Assembly: GCA_017424205.1 (NCBI GenBank)
Contig: JAFPAS010000142.1
Coordinates: forward strand, 1 to 6,245
DNA length: 6,245 nucleotides
Source of the DNA: Prevotella sp.
Lineage (GTDB): Bacteria; Bacteroidota; Bacteroidia; Bacteroidales; Bacteroidaceae
Reading direction: 5' to 3'
Shown here: positions 1 through 5,987 of the stretch, in pieces
How the letters are laid out: each line of letters opens with the position of its first letter
Position numbering within the stretch: position 1 is the stretch's first letter
Position numbers and translations under genes: made by a program
Notes under the pieces: model-generated
The model's database searches: none
The model's input: the letters and a program-made list of their open reading frames with translations, nothing else
Told to the model about the DNA's origin: nothing

Positions 1-98
1 AACTCGCTAAGTGATAGTTTATCGAGCGCCATCTCGATATTCTTTATAAGTTCCTCGCGACGTGTCTCTGCATCGCCTTGTAATTGTCCGAATTTCAA
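1..98 (-). CDS. 5' end of an unrecognised protein gene with a TTG start (runs off the window)
   Basis: Reading leftward from TTG at 98-96, 32 codons stay open to the window edge; the first residues read MKFGQLQGDAETRREELI. The frame has an in-frame TAG about 10 codons upstream and no ATG or GTG between that stop and the TTG. An AAGGA-type ribosome binding site sits 7 nt before the TTG, so TTG is the best start; the next ATG lies 22 codons later and would discard a well-placed ribosome binding site. The visible part is highly charged, rich in Glu, Lys and Arg, and looks like a soluble, helical cytoplasmic N-terminus with no signal peptide. I do not recognise the family. It lies 82 bp downstream of the yfhO homologue on the same strand, with a hairpin in the gap, so co-transcription is possible but may be attenuated. 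That it is a real gene is likely but not proven by 98 bases. Confidence 0.6.
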   Translation of the reverse strand, partial: MKFGQLQGDAETRREELIKNIEMALDKLSLSE

Positions 99-105
99 TT
101 TGTTA

Positions 106-109
106 TCCT
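106..109 (-). promoter_or_regulatory. Ribosome binding site that fixes the TTG start
   Basis: On the minus strand the sequence reads AAAAAAGGATAACAAA followed by TTG, with AGGA 7 nt before the start codon. The spacing is ideal, and this is the main reason for accepting a TTG start for the gene at 1-98. Confidence 0.55.
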
Positions 110-125
110 TTTTTATTTTCTATGA

Positions 126-160
126 TGTACAGCGGCAACTAGTAATGTTGTCGCTGTACA
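126..160 (-). terminator. 14-bp inverted repeat between yfhO and the next gene; possible terminator or attenuator
   Basis: The arms at 126-139 (TGTACAGCGGCAAC) and 147-160 (GTTGTCGCTGTACA) pair over 14 positions with one non-Watson-Crick pair, around a 7-nt loop. In a minus-strand transcript that odd pair is A-C; in a plus-strand transcript it would be a G-U wobble. The hairpin starts 21 nt after the yfhO stop codon and ends about 16 nt before the ribosome binding site of the gene at 1-98. No run of U follows it on the minus strand, so it is not a classic intrinsic terminator. Attenuation, transcript processing or mRNA 3'-end protection are equally possible. Confidence 0.5.
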
Positions 161-180
161 CATTATATTACCTATATCTA

Positions 181-2697
181 TTATTTTTTCTTTCCTATCT
201 GCTTCCTCTGATACACACTGCGCAAAATAATCAAGAGCAGTGCAACCAAAAGTACTCCATAAGAAATGTATGCCATTCGCTCTGTTATTTTCAAAGTCTG
301 CGGATGGAAATCGAGAACAATATCGTGTTTACCCGCTGGCACATTAACAGCACGCAGCACATAGTTCACTCTTCCGAGTTCTGCAGGTTTTCCATCAATA
401 AGAACTTGCCATCCGGGATAGTATATTTCAGAGAACACAACAACACCACCCTCTGCGGAATTAGCTGTATATTCAAGATGGTTTGGAGCGTATTTCGTAA
501 TATGAATCTCTGCAAGAGAATCCTGTACATTAGAAGTGCCAAGGATATCCTTATACTTAACGTCAGCAACGGCCTCATGTCGCAAGTCAATATCAGCCAT
601 GCCGTCAAGTTCCTCGTTTGCATTGTCTGAATATGTCACCTTATCAACAAACCAAGCATTGCCCATGGCATGCGGATTCTGCAACGGAGCAGTACTTCCT
701 CCCTGCATTGGCAGTATGAAGTATTTTGCATTGAGCATATTAAGCACTGGCGAAACCTCTGGCGAAACAGCAGACATATCTCCATCAGCATCTACAATTG
801 CTGACATTACCTGTTGCATCTCCACATGTATATACTTTTCTATCAGTTCTTGGTAGCGACGCAGTTTTGCAGCGTGATACCCACCAATAGACTTGTGGTA
901 GTATGATGTCTCGTTCTCATTGAAGGTGTTTGAGGCGAGATTCAGCACGCGGTAGTTGATAGACTTGTCCTGCAATATAATCTTATCAGTTTCTGTCATA
1001 GGCTGTGGCAACTCACGTACATCTGCATTAACGAACATGCCGTCGTTCAGATAGCGCTTGTCTACCTGCCACAAGTCAAAAAGACAAAGGGCCATGAGCA
1101 GCACTGCCATTATCTCCACACGGACTTTTCTATATAAGAATGCAAGCAACACTGCCGTTCCGATTGTTATAATCCAGAATGAACGCCAGCAATCAGCAGC
1201 AAATACCGCCTGACGCATCTCACTCAAATTATTAACCAACGGCATCAGATGTTCCTGCGGGAACTGTGACAATGCTCTCATTTCTGCATTAGAAACGAAA
1301 TCTGGGAAGAATACTGACGGCATCAAGGCAAACAAGACACAAATGCCAGCAGTAACTGCATAACTGATGTATATCTTTTTCTTGTTATTTGCAAAAAAAT
1401 CCGGTTCGTCAGCTATGCGTTTCAAGGCAAGCATTGCAAGCAAAGGCATAGTAAACTCCGCCACTACCAGGATTGATGCCACTGTACGGAATTTAGCATA
1501 CATCGGCACATAGTCGATAAAGAAATCTGTCAGAGGCATAAAGTTTCTGCCCCACGAAAGCATGATAGAAAGAACAGTAGCAACAAGCAAGCCCCATTTC
1601 ATCGGTCCGCGTACGATAAGCAGTCCAAGCACAAAGAGCATGCAGACAAATGCGCCGATATACACAGGACCTGATGTTCCTGGCTGATTACCCCAGTATT
1701 GTCCCAACTGACGGTATATATCCACATAGTTATTATCTGCATGTTTCATGGCCACGTCACTCTCTGCCACTGACGACATCGATGCGCCGCCTTTTGTGTT
1801 AGGCACAAGCAGTGTCCATGTCTCGTCTATGCCGTAACTCCATTGTGTTATATAGTCGCGGTCAAGTCCAGAGGATGTCTGATTCGCAGAGTTCTGTTTC
1901 ACCAATTCGCTTTTACCGCGCATTGACTCCTTCTGGTACTCCCATGTATGATAGAGATTCGACGCATTAAGCAGTATGCCTATTATGGCTGCTGCTGCAC
2001 ATACGCCTGTGGCCTTGAAGAAGTGTACCAGACGCTTTTCGCGGATAGCATCGATAAGATAGGCCGCAACCATGCAGAGTATGATGATCATATAGTAATA
2101 TGTCATCTGCACATGATTTGCCAGCACCTCAAAAGCTGCAAAAATTGCCGTAACGAGGAATCCCCAAGCATATTTGCCACGATAAGCCAGCACCACGCCT
2201 CCTATCATTGGAGGAAGGTATGCCAACGCCATGACTTTCCATATATGACCAGCCGCAATGATTATCAAGAAATAACTTGAGAAAGCCCATATTACAGAGC
2301 CCAATGCAGCCAAATGCCACTTAAAATCAAATGCACGCAACAATATATAGAAACCAAGCAGATATGCGAATATATACCACACATTCTCTGGCATCCATAG
2401 ATGATACGCCTCACTGAGCGACGACAGCGTGTGTGCACTCTCGTATGATGGAGCCGACTGATAGGTAGGCATACCCGAGAATACAGAATTTGTCCATCTA
2501 GACTGTTCGCCTGTGGCTTCCTTAAATGCAGCAATCTCCTGTCCTGCTCCTCGTCCTGCTGAAGAGTCGTGACGATAGAGTATGCGTCCCTCTGTCACTG
2601 CAGGGAAGAAATAAGAGAATGAAATAACTGCAAATACGACAATCACCAGCATGTCGGCTACGTGACTTTTCAATTGCATCAGTAAAGAATCTTTCAT
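181..2697 (-). CDS. YfhO-family polytopic membrane protein (GT-C-like glycosyltransferase family)
   Basis: This 838-residue protein closely resembles the YfhO-family proteins of Bacteroides and Prevotella along its whole length. A membrane helix at about residues 13-32 is followed by a conserved extracytoplasmic loop, 34-52, with EGRILYRHDSSAGRGAG; acidic residues in this first loop are typical of GT-C enzymes, and Glu36 and Asp44 are candidates. About twelve more hydrophobic segments follow, roughly 104-122, 127-148, 152-172, 176-190, 200-217, 226-245, 344-381, 402-425, 441-459, 503-521 and 525-541. Residues 542-805 form a large extracytoplasmic part. It includes the conserved region 575-615 and a beta-rich module at about 735-800 with the family signature YYPGW, IDGKPAE and VPAGKHD. 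A last helix lies at 806-826, with a Lys/Arg-rich tail. In Firmicutes, YfhO transfers sugars from undecaprenyl phosphate to lipoteichoic acid; here the acceptor is unknown. The ATG start has no clear Shine-Dalgarno sequence, which is usual in this phylum. I see no frameshift. Confidence 0.9.
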   Translation of the reverse strand: MKDSLLMQLKSHVADMLVIVVFAVISFSYFFPAVTEGRILYRHDSSAGRGAGQEIAAFKEATGEQSRWTNSVFSGMPTYQSAPSYESAHTLSSLSEAYHLWMPENVWYIFAYLLGFYILLRAFDFKWHLAALGSVIWAFSSYFLIIIAAGHIWKVMALAYLPPMIGGVVLAYRGKYAWGFLVTAIFAAFEVLANHVQMTYYYMIIILCMVAAYLIDAIREKRLVHFFKATGVCAAAAIIGILLNASNLYHTWEYQKESMRGKSELVKQNSANQTSSGLDRDYITQWSYGIDETWTLLVPNTKGGASMSSVAESDVAMKHADNNYVDIYRQLGQYWGNQPGTSGPVYIGAFVCMLFVLGLLIVRGPMKWGLLVATVLSIMLSWGRNFMPLTDFFIDYVPMYAKFRTVASILVVAEFTMPLLAMLALKRIADEPDFFANNKKKIYISYAVTAGICVLFALMPSVFFPDFVSNAEMRALSQFPQEHLMPLVNNLSEMRQAVFAADCWRSFWIITIGTAVLLAFLYRKVRVEIMAVLLMALCLFDLWQVDKRYLNDGMFVNADVRELPQPMTETDKIILQDKSINYRVLNLASNTFNENETSYYHKSIGGYHAAKLRRYQELIEKYIHVEMQQVMSAIVDADGDMSAVSPEVSPVLNMLNAKYFILPMQGGSTAPLQNPHAMGNAWFVDKVTYSDNANEELDGMADIDLRHEAVADVKYKDILGTSNVQDSLAEIHITKYAPNHLEYTANSAEGGVVVFSEIYYPGWQVLIDGKPAELGRVNYVLRAVNVPAGKHDIVLDFHPQTLKITERMAYISYGVLLVALLLIILRSVYQRKQIGKKK

Positions 2698-2765
2698 CGT
2701 TTGTATGCGTATCTTTTGTTTTTATATTTCCCGTTGTTCCGCAACGTGCGGATTTTGTTTGCGTG

Positions 2766-2773
2766 CAAAATTA
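2766..2773 (-). promoter_or_regulatory. Candidate Bacteroidetes -7 promoter element for the yfhO homologue
   Basis: On the minus strand this reads TAATTTTG, a full match to the TAnnTTTG -7 element of Bacteroidetes. It lies about 70 nt before the ATG and would give a leader of roughly 60 nt. A TTTG that could serve as -33 element occurs at 2789-2786, but only 12 nt away against the usual 19 or so, so the -33 element is poor or absent. Confidence 0.45.
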
Positions 2774-2941
2774 CTAATAAATCTTCAAATATCAGCACTT
2801 TTAGGAAATTTCTTGTATACTTCTACGACATTTTGCCAGCATGACGGCCCTCTGACAATACATTTCTTGCAATGTTTGCACTTTTCATATATATTACGTT
2901 AAATATATTCTTTGTGTATAAAACTGCCACCTCTATATCAA

Positions 2942-2975
2942 AAAAGTATCAGTCAATGCTCTGCATTATACTTTT
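2942..2975 (+). repeat. Bulged inverted repeat, 13 bp of pairing, with T-rich tail
   Basis: AAAAGTAT at 2942-2949 pairs with ATACTTTT at 2968-2975. Directly inside, AATGC (2955-2959) pairs with GCATT (2963-2967) around a TCT loop. The left arm carries a 5-nt bulge, CAGTC, at 2950-2954. The right arm continues into TTTTCTTAT. It could be a weak terminator for a plus-strand transcript, part of a small RNA, or a protein-binding site; the sequence alone does not decide. Confidence 0.45.
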
Positions 2976-3093
2976 CTTATGATGCGCATATATTAGCAAT
3001 AGCTTGCTTTTCAATGGTTTGAACTTCAAAATACTATGTTTTACTTACAGAAACCAAGTATCATATAAGTCTAAAAAGGCTTTTCGTGGTATC

Positions 3094-3151
3094 AAATGCT
3101 GCTTTTTGCCTAATAAAATACCTTAGATTACAAGCCGAAATGGTGCTTTTT
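3094..3151 (+). repeat. Near-identical 14-mers 44 bp apart
   Basis: AAATGCTGCTTTTT at 3094-3107 and AAATGGTGCTTTTT at 3138-3151 match at 13 of 14 positions. Each contains an ATG that opens a short frame (5 codons and 30 codons). Neither has a ribosome binding site. The duplication may be a remnant of a small dispersed element or chance in AT-rich DNA. Confidence 0.35.
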
Positions 3152-3287
3152 AACTTGCAAGAAGCAGTATCTTGCTACGTTTTTCATTTAAAACAAAAAA
3201 CTCAAAAACATAATACATTAGTACCACGCTGATAATCAAAGCGTTATCAATTTCGCATTATTTACCATATTTCTCTTTCATATTCCT

Positions 3288-3315
3288 TATGAAATGTACG
3301 GCTTAAAATTTCATA
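3288..3315. repeat. Perfect 8-bp inverted repeat
   Basis: TATGAAAT at 3288-3295 and ATTTCATA at 3308-3315 are exact reverse complements separated by 12 nt. The stem is AT-rich and would be weak as RNA; a dimeric regulator site is as likely as a hairpin. It lies about 260 bp before the clpB start. Confidence 0.3.
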
Positions 3316-3327
3316 GCTTCTCTGTGG

Positions 3328-3347
3328 ACAAGATAGTACAAGCTAGT
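3328..3347. repeat. Tandem decamer, two copies
   Basis: ACAAGATAGT (3328-3337) is followed directly by ACAAGCTAGT (3338-3347), with 9 of 10 positions the same. A 10-bp period would place both copies on the same face of the helix, as for some regulator sites, but two copies may be chance. Confidence 0.3.
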
Positions 3348-3476
3348 TGAATCAGTAATACTTTTCGTTCTTTATCCATTTCGTTTCTGTGTTGTTTCAT
3401 GACTAATTGTCAAACATTACACTATAAAAACTATTGGATTATGACAAAATGGCATATTTCAACATCAGGCATATAC

Positions 3477-3509
3477 TTTGATGCTTAACTGCAAGAGACA
3501 ATAATATTG
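3477..3509 (+). promoter_or_regulatory. Candidate clpB promoter of Bacteroidetes type
   Basis: TTTG at 3477-3480 could be the -33 element. TAATATTG at 3502-3509 matches the -7 consensus TAnnTTTG except for one base, at a spacing of 21 nt. Transcription would begin near 3515, giving a leader of about 60 nt. No CIRCE-type inverted repeat, the HrcA operator of many heat-shock genes, is visible upstream, so the mode of heat control, if any, cannot be read from the sequence. Confidence 0.35.
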
Positions 3510-3561
3510 TATCATAATAGTTTAACACAAAAAAGATAACACAGATACAAGACTTAACAAG

Positions 3562-3568
3562 AAAGGAG
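3562..3568 (+). promoter_or_regulatory. Strong Shine-Dalgarno sequence fixing the clpB start
   Basis: AAAGGAG ends 7 nt before the ATG at 3576. Together with an in-frame TAA at 3555-3557, it shows that translation begins here and that the protein has no N-terminal domain. Such a strong site is uncommon for genes of this phylum. Confidence 0.8.
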
Positions 3569-3575
3569 TAACTCA

Positions 3576-5708
3576 ATGTACACAAACCAAAACAACAGAA
3601 ACCAAACAAATCAGCAGAAACAGGAACTGCAACATCTGCCACGCTATGCAAAAAACCTTGTAGAAGATGCTCGAAATGGCAGACTTGACCCTGTAATAGG
3701 ACGTGATGACGAGATACGCCGTGTGCTTCAGATTCTATCAAGACGCACGAAGAACAATCCAATTCTAATAGGTGAGCCAGGCACCGGAAAAACAGCAATT
3801 GTTGAGGGGCTGGCGCAACGTATCGTACGCGGAGATGTACCTGATAATCTCAAGCACAAGCAACTTTTCACCCTCGATATGGGTGCCCTAGTGGCTGGCG
3901 CAAAATACAAAGGAGAATTTGAAGAGCGTCTGAAGGGCGTGATTAACGAGGTGGTGCAGTCGAACGGTGATATTATCTTATTCATCGACGAAATTCACAC
4001 ACTTGTAGGAGCTGGTGCATCTGAGGGGGCAATGGATGCTGCAAACATTCTGAAGCCAGCACTGGCGCGTGGAGAACTTCGTGCTGTAGGTGCAACAACT
4101 CTCAACGAATATCAGAAATACTTTGAGAAGGACAAAGCGCTGGAGAGACGTTTCCAGACCGTTCTCGTTGACGAACCGGACGAAATCTCTGCAATCTCTA
4201 TTCTGCGCGGACTGAAAGAGCGCTATGAGAATCACCACAAGGTACGCATTCAAGATGACGCATGCATTGCAGCTGTACAACTTTCCGAACGCTATATATC
4301 TGACCGCTTCCTGCCTGACAAAGCCATAGACCTTATGGACGAAGCGGCAGCAAAGTTGAGAATGGAGCACGACTCTGTGCCTGAGGAACTTGACGAAATT
4401 TCACGTCGTCTTGCACAACTCGAAATTGAGCGTGAAGCAATAAAACGTGAGAAAAACAAGGAGAAACTGGCGCAACTCGATTCTGACATCGCACATCTAC
4501 GCAAACAAGAAAGCGACTTCCGCAATGCATGGGAAGGAGAGCGTCTGCTTATTAATAAGATTCAGCAACAGAAAGAACTGAAAGAACAGTTGGTGTTTGA
4601 GGCTGAACGTGCTGAACGCGAAGGTAACTACGAACGTGTAGCGGAAATAAGGTACGGCCGTCTGCAGCATCTTGACGAGGATATCAAGCTGGCTCACGAG
4701 CAACTTGAGGCCAGGCGTAAGACAAATGGGGATAGCGGCAATGCAGCTATGTCGTGCATAATCAGAGAAGAGGTGACGGCAGATGATATTGCCGAGGTGG
4801 TGGCACGATGGACTGGCATCCCTGTTTCAAAGATGCTGCAGAGCGAAAAAGACAAACTGCTCAATCTGGAGGGAGAATTGCATAAGAGAGTTATCGGACA
4901 GAATGAGGCCATCATGGCTGTTTCTGATGCTGTGCGCCGTTCACGTGCAGGATTGCAAGACCCTAAGCGTCCTATCGCCTCATTCATATTCCTCGGCACG
5001 ACAGGTGTAGGCAAAACCGAATTGGCAAAGGCTCTTGCTGACTATCTCTTTAACGACGAAACGATGATGACTCGCATCGATATGTCTGAATACCAAGAGA
5101 AATACAGTGTTTCAAGACTTATCGGTGCGCCTCCGGGATATATCGGATATGATGAAGGCGGACAACTGACAGAAGCGGTAAGACGCAAACCATATTCAGT
5201 AGTACTGTTTGACGAGATTGAAAAAGCCCATCCTGATGTATTCAATATCTTGCTGCAGGTGCTTGATGACGGACGTCTAACAGACAACAAGGGACGAACG
5301 GTGAACTTCAAGAATACCATTATCATCATGACATCGAATGCAAAACTGGAGCAATTGCATGCCATCATGCGCCCGGAATTCCTAAACCGTATAGACGAAA
5401 TAATCGATTTCCATAAACTTTCAGAGCAAGAGATAACAGAGATTGTACGTCTGCAAGTGAAAAAAGTTATTGGCATGCTGCGTGAGCAGGGATATACACT
5501 AAATGTCAGCGACAATGCAGTACACCTGCTGGCAAAGGAAGGATTTGACCCTGACTTCGGTGCTCGCCCTGTGAAACGTGCCATACAACACCTGATGCTT
5601 AACGAACTGTCAAAGCGTTTGCTCTCGGGAAGCGTTTCAAGAGAACATCCAATCAATGTTGATGTTGCGAATAACGCCCTCGTTTTTTCTAACGCAGAAG
5701 GAATTTAA
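3576..5708 (+). CDS. clpB: ClpB-type Hsp100 disaggregase lacking the N-terminal domain
   Basis: This 710-residue AAA+ unfoldase belongs to the family that threads aggregated proteins through a hexameric pore together with DnaK in the cytoplasm. Module 1 has Walker A GEPGTGKT (66-73), pore loop Tyr111, Walker B Asp138-Glu139 and arginine fingers Arg191-Arg192. The coiled-coil middle domain spans about 265-395, with conserved Tyr360, so it is ClpB rather than ClpA or ClpC. Module 2 has Walker A GTTGVGKT (474-481), pore Tyr522 in GAPPGYIGY, Walker B Asp546-Glu547, sensor 1 Asn588, arginine finger Arg605 and sensor 2 Arg664 in GAR. Usual ClpB is about 860 residues. The first 140 or so are absent, replaced by an Asn/Gln-rich tail at 1-19. 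About 20 residues are also missing between Asn588 and RPEF (599-602). No IGF/L loop for ClpP is seen. All catalytic residues are intact, so the protein is probably active. It appears to be transcribed alone, with its own terminator. Confidence 0.93.
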   Translation: MYTNQNNRNQTNQQKQELQHLPRYAKNLVEDARNGRLDPVIGRDDEIRRVLQILSRRTKNNPILIGEPGTGKTAIVEGLAQRIVRGDVPDNLKHKQLFTLDMGALVAGAKYKGEFEERLKGVINEVVQSNGDIILFIDEIHTLVGAGASEGAMDAANILKPALARGELRAVGATTLNEYQKYFEKDKALERRFQTVLVDEPDEISAISILRGLKERYENHHKVRIQDDACIAAVQLSERYISDRFLPDKAIDLMDEAAAKLRMEHDSVPEELDEISRRLAQLEIEREAIKREKNKEKLAQLDSDIAHLRKQESDFRNAWEGERLLINKIQQQKELKEQLVFEAERAEREGNYERVAEIRYGRLQHLDEDIKLAHEQLEARRKTNGDSGNAAMSCIIREEVTADDIAEVVARWTGIPVSKMLQSEKDKLLNLEGELHKRVIGQNEAIMAVSDAVRRSRAGLQDPKRPIASFIFLGTTGVGKTELAKALADYLFNDETMMTRIDMSEYQEKYSVSRLIGAPPGYIGYDEGGQLTEAVRRKPYSVVLFDEIEKAHPDVFNILLQVLDDGRLTDNKGRTVNFKNTIIIMTSNAKLEQLHAIMRPEFLNRIDEIIDFHKLSEQEITEIVRLQVKKVIGMLREQGYTLNVSDNAVHLLAKEGFDPDFGARPVKRAIQHLMLNELSKRLLSGSVSREHPINVDVANNALVFSNAEGI

Positions 5709-5768
5709 CGGGCAAGTAAAATACATATTAACGCACAGGAAATTGTCCTGAACTTTACAAACAATATT

Positions 5769-5810
5769 GAGGCTGGAATTTTGCGATGCAAACTTCCAGC
5801 CTCTTTGGTT
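5769..5810 (+). terminator. Intrinsic terminator after clpB
   Basis: GAGGCTGGAA (5769-5778) pairs perfectly with TTCCAGCCTC (5794-5803). The stem continues inward after one T-C mismatch as TTTGC (5780-5784) with GCAAA (5788-5792) around a GAT loop, about 15 pairs in all. It is followed by the T-rich TTTGGTTT. It starts 60 nt past the clpB stop. A minus-strand transcript from the convergent YbjQ gene would form the same hairpin with a weaker U-tail (AATATTGTTTG), so bidirectional use is possible. Confidence 0.85.
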
Positions 5811-5987
5811 TAAATTACATATATGCACGTTTCGTATGAAGAAATTGCTATCTAGGAATACGGCGTATGAACCCCTTTCCTTATTGCACATAAAACACAA
5901 TTAGCTATATCAGAGCATATTAACGATATTAAATATATTCCTATTTCGTATATGCAAGTATGCACTAACAATTTCTGCCACACAATA

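Larger units (their letters stand above)
2698..3575. other. 878-bp AT-rich divergent spacer without a convincing gene
   Basis: This spacer separates the divergent yfhO and clpB genes. All plus-strand frames are broken by frequent stops, and nothing resembling a ClpB N-domain, a transposase or a structural RNA is visible. The ends hold promoter candidates for each flanking gene. The middle, about 2940-3350, holds a bulged hairpin, a repeated 14-mer, an AT-rich inverted repeat and a tandem decamer, listed separately. The longest small frame with any interest encodes 30 residues at 3140-3232 on the plus strand. It has no ribosome binding site and I do not call it a gene. The length is unusual for a bacterial promoter region, so a decayed insertion or an unrecognised small RNA is possible. 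Confidence 0.6.

Noticed and set aside
100..630. Open frame of 176 codons on the plus strand over the 3' end of yfhO
   Set aside because: It lies antisense to a well-conserved gene, has low-complexity content (Leu, Tyr, Phe at the start), and runs through the intergenic hairpin. It is a shadow frame.
2698..3575. A frameshifted remnant of the ClpB N-domain in the spacer
   Set aside because: The plus-strand frames are stop-rich with no stretch resembling the N-domain repeats. An N-domain broken by one or two frameshifts should still leave recognisable open segments.
3400..3575. HrcA/CIRCE operator upstream of clpB
   Set aside because: No TTAGCACTC-N9-GAGTGCTAA or close variant is present.
3439..3798. 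Minus-strand frame of 119 codons covering the clpB start
   Set aside because: It is antisense to the start of clpB and its promoter, Cys/Leu-rich and unlike any family I know.
5042..5656. 204-codon minus-strand frame inside clpB
   Set aside because: Ser/Arg-rich composition and complete overlap with the conserved second ATPase module mark it as the antisense shadow of clpB.
5831..5871. CGTATGAA twice, 31 bp apart, and the odd palindrome ATACGGCGTAT in the clpB-YbjQ spacer
   Set aside because: They lie between two convergent gene ends where no promoter is expected, and such short repeats are likely by chance.
5637..5900. Minus-strand frame of 87 codons across the clpB terminator
   Set aside because: It crosses the terminator hairpin and the end of clpB, has no ribosome binding site and no recognisable family.
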